Positions 21,898 to 31,434 of a stretch of 64,000 nucleotides of DNA are shown here, piece after piece. This DNA is from JACXVD01 sp020446665. GTDB lineage: Bacteria > Pseudomonadota > Alphaproteobacteria > Sphingomonadales > Sphingomonadaceae. The stretch lies in NCBI GenBank assembly GCA_041396905.1, contig JAWKXQ010000001.1, positions 248,001 through 312,000 of the forward strand, written 5' to 3'. The position numbers were made by a program, and so were the translations under genes. Every line of letters begins with the position of its first letter. The first letter of the stretch is position 1. The notes under the pieces are model-generated. The model made no database searches. It was not told where the DNA came from and saw only the letters and a program-made list of their open reading frames with translations.

Positions 21898-24495
21898 ATG
21901 AAGAGCATTTCGCCTGCCCGTTTCGGCACGCTGCTGGCCGGTTCGGCCCTTATCGCCCTCACTACCCCGACTATCGCCCTGGCTCAGGACGCTGCAGAGG
22001 AAGACAGCAGTGCAGGCCCGGCGACCGGCGATGTGATCATCGTTACCGCAACCAAGCGCGAACAGACGCTGCAGGAAACCCCGGTTGCCGTGTCGGTGAC
22101 CACCGCTGCCCAGCTTGAACAATCGCAGGTCCGCGACCTGCTCGACCTGCAGACGCTGACTCCCTCGCTGCGTGTCAGCCAGTTGCAGAACTCGTCCAAC
22201 ACCACTTTCATCATTCGCGGCTTCGGCAATGGCGACAACAATGTCGGCATCGAACCGTCTGTGGGCGTGTTCATTGACGGTGTGTTCCGCTCCCGCTCGG
22301 CCGGCCAGATTGGTGACATGTCCAATGTCCAGCGCGTCGAAGTGCTGCGTGGCCCGCAATCAACGCTGTTTGGCAAGAACGCTTCGGCCGGTGTGATCTC
22401 CATTGTCACGCGCGAGCCGCAGTTCGAGTTCGGTGGCTCGGCCGAAATCAGCTACGGCAATCGCAATGCCTTTGTGATGAAAGGCGATGTGACTGGCCCG
22501 ATCAGCGAGACCTTGGCCTACTCCATTGATGCCAATTACAATGTTCGTGATGGCTATGCCCAGATCGTCAACCTGAATACTGATGTGTCTGATCGTAAGC
22601 GCTGGGGTACGCGCGGCCAGTTGCTGTTCGAACCGACCGCTGACCTGAAAGTTCGCCTGATCGCGGATTATTCGAAAATCAACGAAAAGTGCTGCACCGT
22701 GGCCAATCTGGTTGCGGGCCCGACTGTTCCGGCCCTGTTCGCAGTGGGCGGTGCGGTCGATCCGCAAAATCCGTTCAGCTATGATATTTATCTGAACAAG
22801 GTCCCGATCAACAAGATCAAGAGCTACGGCTTCTCTGGCCAGATTGATTACGAAACCGGGCCTTTCGCCTTGACTTCAATCACGGCATGGCGCCAGCTCG
22901 ACAGCTTCTTTGACCAGGATGTCGATTTTACCAGCGCCGACATTGTGTCGGAAGTCCGCGACCAGACGCTGAAGACCTTCACCCAGGAATTCCGGATCGC
23001 ATCAGACTTTGACGGCCCGCTCAACTTCCTGCTCGGCGGGTTCTATTTCGACGAGAAGATCAACCAGACCAGCCAGTTGTCAACTGGCAATGACGGGCGG
23101 CTGTTCTTCTCCTTGCTCGGCGGCGATCCGCTGTTGTTCAACGGGGTCGAACTGGCTCTGAACCTGCCACAGAACAGCATCTTCTCGCCCGGCCTGCTCA
23201 CTTCCGAACAGTTCGCGATGGACAACACCTCCTATTCGCTGTTCGGCACGGTTGATTTCGAGGTCACCGACCGCCTGACGCTGACGGCTGGTTTCAACTA
23301 TACCAAGGACAAGAAAGACTTTGCCCTGAACGCCATCGCCTATGATGAACTGGCCAATATCAACATGGTCGATGCCTTCATTGCGGGGGCAATTGGCTCG
23401 ACCGATCCGGCAGTCATTGCTGCCTTTGCAGGTGCCAATCAGGCTGCATTTGCGCAGATTGCCGGCCTTGCCACAACCTCTTGCGGTGCAGGTGGGGCTG
23501 CTCCGCAGCCGCCGGCCTGTAACCCGCTTCTGGCTCTGCGGCCGTTCCAGTTCCAGCCGCCATTCCTGAACATTCCCAATGCGGTGGAAGATGGCAAAAC
23601 ACGGGACAGTGACTGGTCCTACACGCTGCGTGCAGCCTATGAGATCAGTGACAATCTCAATGCTTATGTCACTTATGCTACCGGCTTCAAGGCAAGCTCG
23701 GTCAACCTGTCGCGCGATTCCCGCCCGTCAGCGTCCGACTTCACGCCCGGGCCGCTGGGGAGCACGATCCTTGCCCCGTCATCACCGATCCGGGATGCCG
23801 GGTTGGCTGTGGCCAATCTCGGCACAGGTTCGCGTTTTGCCGGTCCGGAAGATGCGCGGGTGATTGAACTCGGCCTGAAGGGCCAGTTTGATACATTTGC
23901 CTTCAACCTCGCTGTGTTCGACCAGGAAATCAAAGGCTTCCAGGCGTTTACCTTCAGCGGCACGGGCTTCATCCTGTCCAATGCAGGTAAACAGTCCACG
24001 CAAGGCTTTGAATTCGACGCCAGCTGGCGTCCGGTTGATCCTTTGCAGCTGACCTTCGCATCGACCTATCTCGATCCGAAATATGACAGCTTCGTCAATT
24101 CGCCGGTGGGCAATCTCAGCGGGCAGCGTCCGGGTGGTATCCCGAAATGGGCGATTTCTACCGGTGCCACCTACACGCATGATTTCGCCAGTGGGGCCAA
24201 GTTGATCGGCCATATCGACTATAATTTCGAAAGCCGTGTGAACATCAATAACGGCTTGCCCACCTACAATGCGTCGCTGGGTAACACCACGATCTTCACC
24301 CGCAAGGTGAGCCAGTTCAACGGTTCGCTGAACCTGGCGCTCGATAATGGTCTGGAATTGGGCATCTGGGGCCGCAACATCTTCAACCAGCATTATATCA
24401 TGACTGTGTTTGACGGTGTGGCCCAGCAGGGGACGGTTTCTGCCTATCCCAGCCCGCCGCGCACCTATGGCGCGTCGGCTCGCATCAAGTTCTGA
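21898..24495 (+). CDS. TonB-dependent outer-membrane receptor
   Basis: An 865-residue receptor. A Sec signal (LLAGSALIALTTPTIALAQ) is followed by a TonB-box-like DVIIVTATKREQ, a plug domain (RDLLDLQTLTPSLRVS, FIIRGFGNG, VFIDGVFRSRSAGQ, VEVLRGPQSTLFGKNASAG) and a 22-strand barrel ending in Phe (SARIKF). It imports a scarce compound using TonB energy. The repeated YGNRNAF and VTREPQF features place it with the large sphingomonad IroN/FyuA-like receptors of unknown substrate. A GAGAGAGG site precedes ATG 21898. No transport or catabolic partners are adjacent, so the ligand cannot be inferred. Confidence 0.93.
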   Translation: MKSISPARFGTLLAGSALIALTTPTIALAQDAAEEDSSAGPATGDVIIVTATKREQTLQETPVAVSVTTAAQLEQSQVRDLLDLQTLTPSLRVSQLQNSSNTTFIIRGFGNGDNNVGIEPSVGVFIDGVFRSRSAGQIGDMSNVQRVEVLRGPQSTLFGKNASAGVISIVTREPQFEFGGSAEISYGNRNAFVMKGDVTGPISETLAYSIDANYNVRDGYAQIVNLNTDVSDRKRWGTRGQLLFEPTADLKVRLIADYSKINEKCCTVANLVAGPTVPALFAVGGAVDPQNPFSYDIYLNKVPINKIKSYGFSGQIDYETGPFALTSITAWRQLDSFFDQDVDFTSADIVSEVRDQTLKTFTQEFRIASDFDGPLNFLLGGFYFDEKINQTSQLSTGNDGRLFFSLLGGDPLLFNGVELALNLPQNSIFSPGLLTSEQFAMDNTSYSLFGTVDFEVTDRLTLTAGFNYTKDKKDFALNAIAYDELANINMVDAFIAGAIGSTDPAVIAAFAGANQAAFAQIAGLATTSCGAGGAAPQPPACNPLLALRPFQFQPPFLNIPNAVEDGKTRDSDWSYTLRAAYEISDNLNAYVTYATGFKASSVNLSRDSRPSASDFTPGPLGSTILAPSSPIRDAGLAVANLGTGSRFAGPEDARVIELGLKGQFDTFAFNLAVFDQEIKGFQAFTFSGTGFILSNAGKQSTQGFEFDASWRPVDPLQLTFASTYLDPKYDSFVNSPVGNLSGQRPGGIPKWAISTGATYTHDFASGAKLIGHIDYNFESRVNINNGLPTYNASLGNTTIFTRKVSQFNGSLNLALDNGLELGIWGRNIFNQHYIMTVFDGVAQQGTVSAYPSPPRTYGASARIKF

Positions 24496-24530
24496 CGCGT
24501 TTTTACAAATCTTCGCTTGACGGAGAGGGG

Positions 24531-24558
24531 AAAGGGGCTGGTTTTCCGGCCCCTTTTT
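24531..24558 (+). terminator. intrinsic terminator after the TonB receptor
   Basis: AAAGGGGC pairs with GCCCCTTT around a 10-nt loop, then a run of T. It starts 36 bp past the receptor stop and ends just before the IS element. Confidence 0.85.
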
Positions 24559-24685
24559 CGTTTTTATCCAAACGCTTGGTGTGAGAACGGCGGTGCAAAA
24601 TTAGACCACGGTGGCGGCGGCGAAGTGCTGCTGCGGGCGGCGTAAAAGTCGTCCACTTTGCCTTCTTTGCGCGAGCAGGGAGGGC

Positions 24686-26195
24686 GTGGAGATATATACC
24701 GTGGATCTTTACCTGAAGGTGCGTCTTGCTTGCGCGGGCGGCATGAGCCAGCGTGAGGCGGCGAAGCATTTCAACGTATCGCGCGACACGGTCCGCAAGA
24801 TGCTGTCGTATTCGGAGCCCCCCGGTTACCGCCGGACGGCGGCGGTGCGGCGGCCCAAGCTGGAAGCGTTCGTTCCGATCATCGATGCATGGCTTGATGG
24901 TGACCGTCAGGTTCCGCGCAAGCAGCGTCATACGGCGAAGCGGGTATTTGACCGCCTTCGCGAAGAGCACGGTTTCACCGGCGGCTACACGATCATCAAG
25001 GATTACATCCGACAGCGCGAGCAGCGCAGCCAGAGATGTTCGTGCCGCTGAGCGCATGCGCCCGGCCATGCCCAGGCAGATTTTGGTGAGGCCATGGTCG
25101 AGATCGGCGGTGTTGTGCAGAAGGCGCATTTCTTCGTGCTCGATCTACCGCACAGCGACGCCTGCTACGTGCGCGCCTATCCCGCTGCCGTTGCCGAGGC
25201 ATGGATGGACGGCCACGTGCACGCCTTCGCGTTTTTCGGCGCGGTGCCGCTGTCGATCGTCTACGATAACGACCGCTGCCTGGTCTCGAAGATCCTGCCC
25301 GACGGCACGAGGCAGCGCGCCCGGCTGTTCAGCGGCTTCCTGTCGCATTACCTGATCCGCGATCGTTACGGCCGTCGGCAGGGGGATCGACAAAGGCAGT
25401 GTTGAAGGGCTGGTCGGTTATGCTCGCCGCAACTTCATGGTGCCGATCCCCCGGTTCGCGACGTGGGAGGCGTTCAACCTGTGGCTCGAGGAGCAATGCC
25501 GCAAGCGTCAGAACGACCGGCTGCGGGGCGAGAGCGAGACGATCGGCGAGAGGCTGAAGCGCGATCTGGCGGCGATGCAGGAACTGCCGGCTGCCCCGTT
25601 CGAGGCTTGTGACCAGACCAGCGGCCAGGTCTCGTCGCAGGCGCTGGTGCGTTACCGGACCAATGATTACTCGGTGCCGGTGCGCTTCGGCCATCAGGAG
25701 GTATGGATCCGGGGCTATGTCGGCGAGGTGGTGATCGGCTGCCGGGGCGAGGTCATTGCCCGTCATGTGCGCAGCTACGAGCGCGAGGACGTGATCTTCG
25801 ATCCCATCCATTACCTTCCCCTGATCGAACAGAAGATCAATGCGCTCGATCAGGCAGCGCCCCTGCAAGGCTGGCACCTGCCCGAAGCGTTTGCAACGCT
25901 GCGCCGCCTCATGGAAGCTCGTATGGGCAAGCATGGTCGGCGCGAGTATGTGCAGGTGCTGCGTCTGCTGGAGAGCTTCACGCTTGCCGATCTGCATGCG
26001 GCCGTAAAGCAGGCTCTCGATATCGGGGCGATCGGCTTTGATGCCGTGAAGCATCTCCTGCTGTGCCGGGTGGAGCGCCGACCACCCCGATTGGACATGG
26101 CGATCTATCCCTATCTGCCCAGAGCCAGGGTGGAGACGACATCGGCGCGCTCCTACATGCAGTTGCTCTCGGGCGATGCGAAGGATGCGGCATGA
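24686..26195 (+). pseudogene. istA: IS21 transposase istA, frameshifted
   Basis: Starts at GTG 24686 behind a CAGGGAGGG site with a helix-turn-helix (GGMSQREAAKHFNVSRD). The DDE core is split: the QADFGE motif, the VPLSIVYDND segment and the GSVEGLVGYARRNF segment lie in frames that do not join. Shifts are needed around 25030-25056 (at least one extra base after CTGAGC) and near 25375. The rest to 26195 is open and well conserved. As written, no complete transposase can be made, unless these are sequencing errors or programmed events. Confidence 0.85.
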
Positions 26196-26959
26196 GCAGT
26201 CCGTCCCCCGAGCTGTTACTGGCCAGCCACCTCAAGACGCTCAAGCTACCAACCTTCCTGCGCGAGCATGACAAGCTGGCCCGGCGATGCGCGGCCGAGG
26301 GCGCAGATCACGTCCGCTACCTTGCCCGGCTTGTCGAACTGGAGCTGATCGACCGGGAACGCCGGATGGTCGAGCGCCGGATCAAGGCTGCGAAGTTCCC
26401 GGCCGCCAAGAGCCTCGACAGCTTCGACTTTGCCGCGATCCCCAAGCTCAACAAGATGCAGGTGCTGGAACTGGCACGCTGCGACTGGATCAACCGCCGC
26501 GAGAACGTCATAGCCCTTGGTCCCTCGGGAACCGGCAAGACCCATGTGGCGATCGGCCTCGGCCTTGCCGCCTGCCAGAAGGGCCTGACGGTCGGCTTCA
26601 CCACCGCGTCCGCGCTGGTCAGCGCGATGATGGAGGCACGCGACGAACGCCGCCTTCTGCGCCTCCACAAGCAAATGGCCGGATACAAGCTCCTCATCAT
26701 CGATGAACTGGGGTTCGTGCCGCTCTCGAAAACCGGCGCGGAACTGCTGTTCGAGCTGATCTCGCAGCGTTACGAGCGCGGCTCGACGCTGATCACCAGC
26801 AACTTGCCGTTCGACGAGTGGACCGAAACGTTCGGCTCCGAGCGCCTGACAGGCGCGCTCCTCGACCGGCTTACCCACCACGTCTCCATACTCGAGATGA
26901 ACGGAGAGAGCTATCGTCTGGCCCAAAGCCAGGCGCGCAAGGCACGCTCCAACCCCTGA
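26192..26959 (+). CDS. istB: IS21 transposition helper ATPase IstB
   Basis: A 255-residue AAA+ ATPase of DnaC/IstB type: Walker A GPSGTGKT, Walker B LLIIDELGF, sensor 1 TLITSNLPFDEW, then DRLTHHVSILEMNGESYR. It would assist the IstA transposase in target choice and strand transfer. Its ATG overlaps the istA stop (ATGA), the usual IS21 arrangement. It is intact although istA is broken, so it could act in trans only if another IstA of this type exists in the genome. Confidence 0.93.
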   Translation: MSSPSPELLLASHLKTLKLPTFLREHDKLARRCAAEGADHVRYLARLVELELIDRERRMVERRIKAAKFPAAKSLDSFDFAAIPKLNKMQVLELARCDWINRRENVIALGPSGTGKTHVAIGLGLAACQKGLTVGFTTASALVSAMMEARDERRLLRLHKQMAGYKLLIIDELGFVPLSKTGAELLFELISQRYERGSTLITSNLPFDEWTETFGSERLTGALLDRLTHHVSILEMNGESYRLAQSQARKARSNP

Positions 26960-27057
26960 CAGAAAAGACCATCCGTGTGTTGGCGACCCCCACTCGGGCT
27001 ACGCCCTCGCGGCGCTCGCCAGCACACGGATCACCCGGCCTGATTTTGCGCCGCCCA

Positions 27058-27471
27058 ATGGCCGACTTTTACTCCGCCGTTGACAGGCGTTCCACGCGCA
27101 TGGAATTCTGGATGTTCAGGCTGCTGTTTTATGTCGTCCTGACGATCTTTATCGGGCTGATGATTGCCGGTTTCGTGGTGTCTGACTTCGAAGAGCAATC
27201 GGGCAATTCGGCTGCGGATATTTCCATTATGGTGTGGATCGGCTTGGCGGGAGCCGGGATCTGGTATCTCGTCTGCATCATCCCCTCTATCGCCGTGTGC
27301 ATGCGCCGCTTTCACGATCAGGATAAAAGCGGCTGGATGTGGCTGATCTATTTCATCCCCTATGTCGGCTGGCTGGTGATTGTGGTGTTCATGTGCCTGG
27401 AGGGGACGCGGGGTGAAAACCAGTATGGGCCTGACCCCTACGATCCCTCGCGGGCGGATATCTTCGCCTGA
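27058..27471 (+). CDS. DUF805 membrane protein, 5' end replaced by IS sequence
   Basis: A 137-residue inner-membrane protein with three to four hydrophobic segments. From residue about 11 it is a normal DUF805 protein: RSTRMEFWMFRLLFYVV, MRRFHDQDKSGWMWLI and GTRGENQYGPDP. The first nine codons (MADFYSAVD) lie inside the right end of the IS21 element and are IS sequence. The expected native start, with a stretch like YADFSGR, is absent, and the other side of the IS shows no matching 5' fragment. It may be expressed from the IS-borne ATG or be dead. Confidence 0.75.
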   Translation: MADFYSAVDRRSTRMEFWMFRLLFYVVLTIFIGLMIAGFVVSDFEEQSGNSAADISIMVWIGLAGAGIWYLVCIIPSIAVCMRRFHDQDKSGWMWLIYFIPYVGWLVIVVFMCLEGTRGENQYGPDPYDPSRADIFA

Positions 27472-27473
27472 CG

Positions 27474-29993
27474 CTATAGCTCCCGCAGCGCCTGCGCCGG
27501 TTTGGCGCGCAGCAGCGGGAGCGATCCGCCCAGCGCGAACAGCATGACCACAGCCAGCCCGGCGCCCAGCACGCCAAGGATGGCGCTCCAGTCTGGCAGC
27601 CAGTCGAATTCGAACAGCTGGGTGATGACAAGCCAGCCGAGCCCGGTTCCGATCGCCAGCGCCACCAGCGCGAGGATCAGCGCGAGCAGGCCATATTCGG
27701 CCAGTTGCATGGCGAGAATCTGGCGCCGGCTTGCCCCCAGAACGCGCAACACGACCGTGTCATAGGTCCGCGCAGCCCGCGCGGCAGCGATCGCGCCGAG
27801 CAACACGGCAAGGCCCGCAAGCACGGCAACGGAGGCAGCCGCCAGCGTCGCCAGCCCGACCTGGGACAGGATGGTGCGGGCTTCCACCAGCACTTGCCCG
27901 ATCTCGATCACGGAGCTGGACGGAAACGCCCCCACCATCTTGCGCAGCAGCGGGCCGGTGGCGGCTCCATCGGGCAGTTCGATAGTCGCCGCCAGATTAT
28001 GCGGCGCATCGCGCAGCGCATTGGGGGAGAAGACCAGCACATAGTTGAAACCCATGCTTTCCCAGTCGATCCGCCGGAAATTGGCGACCCGCGCGCTGCG
28101 TTCCACGCCCAGCACGCCAATCGTGATCCGGTCCCCGATCTTCAGGTCGATGGTGCGGGCGAATTCCTCGTCGACCGATACCAGCGGTTCGCCTTCATAA
28201 AACGGCCCCCACCACTCGCCCTCAATGATGGAGTTTCCGGCAGGGACCTCATCGGCATAGGTCAGCCCGCGTTCGCCGCGCAGTGCCCATGCGCCATCGG
28301 GGATGTCCTCCAGCTCGCTCACCCGGATCATCGCGTCCTGCGGGCCATAAGCGAGGATCGAGCCGCGCAGCGCGGGGACAGTGCGGATCACCGCCTCGGG
28401 CTGGTCTGCGTGGATCAGCTGCTCGAACTCCGTCACCCGGTCACGCGGGATGTCGAGCACGAAATAGTCCGGCGCTTCCTGCGGCACGCGGCGTTCGATA
28501 TTGCCGTCAATCGCGCTCTGGATCGCGGCCAGCAGAACAAAAGCCGAGAGGCCAAAGCCCAGCGCCGTTACCAGCGCGCCGGTCGAGCTGCCGGGACGAT
28601 GGAGATTGGCCAGCGCATTGCGCAGCAGCGGGCTGGCGGGGCGGGGCGCTCTGGTCGCCGCCTTGCGGATGGCCCAGCCGAGCAGCGCCAGCAGCCCCAG
28701 CATCGCCGCCGCACCACCCATGAAGCCTGCCGCCAGCAGCGGCTGGCGCGAAGTGAGCAAGACCAGCGCGACTATCGCTGCCATGCCGCCTGCCACCCAG
28801 GCCAGCGCGGCCTTGTCGCGGCTGAGCGGGGCAACTCGTGCGCGCATCAGGGCCATGGCGGGGAAATGCCGCGCGCGCACCAGCGGCGTGGCGGCAAAGA
28901 CCAGCGCCACCAGCAAGCCATAGCTGGCCGCCAGCAGCAGAGCACCGGGAGCGAAGGTGAAGCCGCGCTCAACCGGCAGCAGCCCTTCCAGCGCCATCGC
29001 CAGCAAGGGCGTGACCAACAGCCCGGCGAGCAGGCCCGCCACGCTTCCCACCAGCGCCGCCGCGCCGATCTGCAAGGCATAGATGCGGGCGATATCGGTG
29101 CTGGTTGCGCCCAGCACTTTCAGCGTGGCGATGCTGGTCCGCCGTGCCTCAAGATAGGAGGCCACCCCGCCGCCAATCCCGATGCCGGCAATCACCAGCG
29201 CCGCCAGCCCGACCAATGTCAGAAACTCACCCATGCGCGCGATAAAGCGATCTGCGCCGGGCGAGGCGCGGTCACGCGTGCGGATTTCGAAACCGGCGCT
29301 GGGGAATTGCTTTTCCAGCGTATCCTTCACCTGCTCCGGGTCGTCATTGCCGGAAAAGGCGATGCGATATTTGCTGCGATACATCGCCCCCGGCGCGATC
29401 AGGCCGGCCTTCTGCGGCACATCTTCGGCCACGATGATCGTCGGGCCGAGCTGAAACCCTTCGCCCAGCCGGTCCGGCTCTGTGTCGATAATCCCCGTAG
29501 CGCGCAGCGTGACAGTGCCGACTGTGAAATCATCGCCCACAGCAATGCCCAGCCGGTCCAGCGCGCCCTGCGCCAGCCATGCCTCGCCTGCTGCCGGTGC
29601 GCCTGCAGAGCGCCCGTCTGCAAGGGCGAGCGTGCCAAACATCGGCCATTTCGCGTCAACCGCCTTCAGCTCTACCGGGGCTGCAGCATCGCCTGCACGG
29701 GCCATGACCTGCAAGCGCGTACCGCCTGACACTTGGCCATAGCGGGCAAAGGCAGCCTGTTCTTCGGCAGTGGGGGAACGTTGCCACAAGGCGATCTGCA
29801 TGTCGCCGCCCAGAATTTCCTGCCCGCGCTCTTCCAGTTCGCCTTCGATCGCCCCGGTCAAAGTGCCGATGGCGGCCAGCGCGCCCGTGCCCAGGAACAG
29901 GCAGGCGAGCAGCAGGCGCAGCCCCTTGAAGCGGGCATTGAGATCGCGTCGGGCAATGCGCCAGGCCGCGCCCCATGTCAGCGAAGCGCTCAT
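27474..29993 (-). CDS. ABC exporter permease, FtsX/YbbP type
   Basis: An 839-residue permease with an N-terminal TM, a periplasmic MacB-like domain, four central TMs, a second periplasmic domain and a C-terminal TM group (GLATLAAASVAVLAGLAVLLG near 720). The double FtsX layout matches YbbP-type proteins, whose E. coli partner YbbA and neighbour TesA are an esterase-linked system. Here too an arylesterase gene is next to it. It overlaps the ATPase gene by 4 bp (ATGA), so the two are coupled. The substrate is unknown; lipid or lipoprotein export is a reasonable guess. Confidence 0.9.
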   Translation of the reverse strand: MSASLTWGAAWRIARRDLNARFKGLRLLLACLFLGTGALAAIGTLTGAIEGELEERGQEILGGDMQIALWQRSPTAEEQAAFARYGQVSGGTRLQVMARAGDAAAPVELKAVDAKWPMFGTLALADGRSAGAPAAGEAWLAQGALDRLGIAVGDDFTVGTVTLRATGIIDTEPDRLGEGFQLGPTIIVAEDVPQKAGLIAPGAMYRSKYRIAFSGNDDPEQVKDTLEKQFPSAGFEIRTRDRASPGADRFIARMGEFLTLVGLAALVIAGIGIGGGVASYLEARRTSIATLKVLGATSTDIARIYALQIGAAALVGSVAGLLAGLLVTPLLAMALEGLLPVERGFTFAPGALLLAASYGLLVALVFAATPLVRARHFPAMALMRARVAPLSRDKAALAWVAGGMAAIVALVLLTSRQPLLAAGFMGGAAAMLGLLALLGWAIRKAATRAPRPASPLLRNALANLHRPGSSTGALVTALGFGLSAFVLLAAIQSAIDGNIERRVPQEAPDYFVLDIPRDRVTEFEQLIHADQPEAVIRTVPALRGSILAYGPQDAMIRVSELEDIPDGAWALRGERGLTYADEVPAGNSIIEGEWWGPFYEGEPLVSVDEEFARTIDLKIGDRITIGVLGVERSARVANFRRIDWESMGFNYVLVFSPNALRDAPHNLAATIELPDGAATGPLLRKMVGAFPSSSVIEIGQVLVEARTILSQVGLATLAAASVAVLAGLAVLLGAIAAARAARTYDTVVLRVLGASRRQILAMQLAEYGLLALILALVALAIGTGLGWLVITQLFEFDWLPDWSAILGVLGAGLAVVMLFALGGSLPLLRAKPAQALREL

Positions 29994-30694
29994 GCAGCGG
30001 CAGTATCGCTGGCGATCAGCCCGTCGGCGAGTGTCACCACCCGGTCGCAGCGATCGGCCAGTTCGATATCGTGGGTGATGATCACCAGCGTCGCGCCGGT
30101 TTCTGCCCGGCGCGCGAAGAGCAGTTCGATAATCTCGTGCCCGGTGGCCGCGTCGAGATTGCCGGTCGGCTCATCGGCAAAGATCAGCTGCGGGCGCGGA
30201 GCAATGGCGCGGGCAATGGCCACGCGCTGCTGCTCGCCGCCGGAAAGCTGCGTTGGGTAATGGTCGAGCCGGTGGCCAAGCCCGACAGCTTCCAGCTCCG
30301 CCTGCGCGCGCGGCTGGGCGTCTTTTTCGCCAGCCAGTTCCATCGGGGTGGCGACATTTTCCAGCGCGGTCATCGTGGGCAGCAGGTGGAAAGCCTGCAA
30401 CACGATCCCGATGCGGCCGCGCCGGGCAGTGGCCAGCTCGTCTTCGCCCATGGTGGTGAAGTCTGCCCCGGCGACCTGCAATGCACCGCCGCTGGCCCGC
30501 TCCAGCCCGCTCAGCACCGCCATCAGCGAGCTCTTGCCCGAACCCGAAGGCCCCAGCAGCGCCAGCACTTCGCCATGCCGCACGTCGAGGTCTATCCCGC
30601 GCAGGATCTCCACCGGCGCCGCGGCATCGCCGAGCGTAAGGGTAAGGTTTTTCGCAGCAATGGCGAAGGTGGATTCAGTTTGGGGGCTTGTCAC
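29990..30694 (-). CDS. ABC transporter ATP-binding protein, YbbA type
   Basis: A 234-residue ATPase of the LolD/MacB group: Walker A GPSGSGKSS, signature LSGGEQQRVAIARA, Walker B LIFADEPTGNLD, H-loop IITHD. It powers the adjacent permease. No ATG precedes the domain close by, so the start is GTG 30694, 48 bp from the divergently read arylesterase; an in-frame start at 30940 would run through that gene and is rejected. Confidence 0.92.
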   Translation of the reverse strand: MTSPQTESTFAIAAKNLTLTLGDAAAPVEILRGIDLDVRHGEVLALLGPSGSGKSSLMAVLSGLERASGGALQVAGADFTTMGEDELATARRGRIGIVLQAFHLLPTMTALENVATPMELAGEKDAQPRAQAELEAVGLGHRLDHYPTQLSGGEQQRVAIARAIAPRPQLIFADEPTGNLDAATGHEIIELLFARRAETGATLVIITHDIELADRCDRVVTLADGLIASDTAAA

Positions 30695-30741
30695 TCGGAT
30701 GGGATCGCATAGGTGATAGGAACGAGCAAGGAGGCTCACCG

Positions 30742-31431
30742 ATGCAACTGCGCTATTTATCGATTGTTCCCGCCCTTTTTCTCGCCGCCTGCGGGTCGCC
30801 TGCGCCGGAGGCTCCACCCAAAGCGGAAGAAAGCGCGCTGCCGGAACAGCCGGTGATGGGGCCAGAACGGCGCATCCTGGCCTTCGGGGACAGCCTGTTC
30901 GCCGGATATGGCGTCGCGCCGGAAGAGAGCTATCCGGCAAAGCTGGAAGCGGCCCTGCGCGCGCAGGGCATCAATGCACGTGTCGTGAATGCCGGTGTGT
31001 CAGGCGATACCACCGCGGCGGGCCGCCAGCGCCTCGCCTTCACGCTGGACGCGCAGGAGGTGAAGCCGGAACTGGTGATCCTGGAACTGGGCGGCAATGA
31101 TCTGCTGCGCACTCTTCCGCCCGAACAGACCCGCGAAAATCTCGCCGCGATGATCGAGACTCTGCAAGAGCGTGATATTGACGTGCTGCTGGTCGGCATG
31201 CGCGCGCCGCCCAATCTGGGGCCCGAATTTGTCAGCGCATTTGACGGGCTCTATCCGGAGCTGGCGAAGAAATATGGCATCAAGCTGGTCCCCTTCTTCC
31301 TCGAACCGATCTTTGACAAGCCGGAGATGATCCAGCCCGATAACGTCCATCCAACAGCGCAAGGGATCGAGGAACTGGTCGCGGCAACGAAAGCCGATGT
31401 TGCCGGGGCGCTGCCTGAGCTTGGCGAGTAG
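30742..31431 (+). CDS. arylesterase/lysophospholipase L1-like GDSL lipoprotein
   Basis: A 229-residue SGNH hydrolase related to TesA. It has a lipobox (LAAC, Cys about 16) and a proline-rich linker. Blocks I to V are FGDSLFAGYG (nucleophile Ser), GVSGDTTAAG, GGND, and DNVHPTAQG (Asp/His). The enzyme would hydrolyse short acyl esters or lysophospholipids at the periplasmic face. An AAGGAGG site fixes ATG 30742. It is divergent from the YbbA/YbbP-type genes, the same association as tesA-ybbA-ybbP in E. coli. Confidence 0.9.
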   Translation: MQLRYLSIVPALFLAACGSPAPEAPPKAEESALPEQPVMGPERRILAFGDSLFAGYGVAPEESYPAKLEAALRAQGINARVVNAGVSGDTTAAGRQRLAFTLDAQEVKPELVILELGGNDLLRTLPPEQTRENLAAMIETLQERDIDVLLVGMRAPPNLGPEFVSAFDGLYPELAKKYGIKLVPFFLEPIFDKPEMIQPDNVHPTAQGIEELVAATKADVAGALPELGE

Positions 31432-31434
31432 GGG

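Larger units (their letters stand above)
24580..27085 (+). mobile_element. IS21-family insertion sequence, istA defective
   Basis: A 2.5-kb element with istA and istB. The left end TGTGAGAACGGCGGTGCAAA and the right end, read inward as TGTCAACGGCGGAGTAAAAG, form imperfect terminal repeats starting TGT. Each end has a second internal copy (GGCGGCGTAAAAGTCG on the left; a TGATTTTGCGCCGCC copy on the right), as expected for IS21. No target duplication is visible (left flank CGCTTGG, right flank GGCGTTCC). A hairpin (CCGTGTGTTGGCGA with its complement) lies after istB. The right end supplies the start of the next gene. Confidence 0.88.

Noticed and set aside
24572..27093. Target-site duplication of the IS21 element
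   Set aside because: The flanks CGCTTGG and GGCGTTCC do not repeat in direct orientation.
27705..29729. 674-codon plus-strand frame opposite the ABC permease
   Set aside because: Arg/Gln/His-rich translation without domains; antisense shadow of a well-supported membrane protein.
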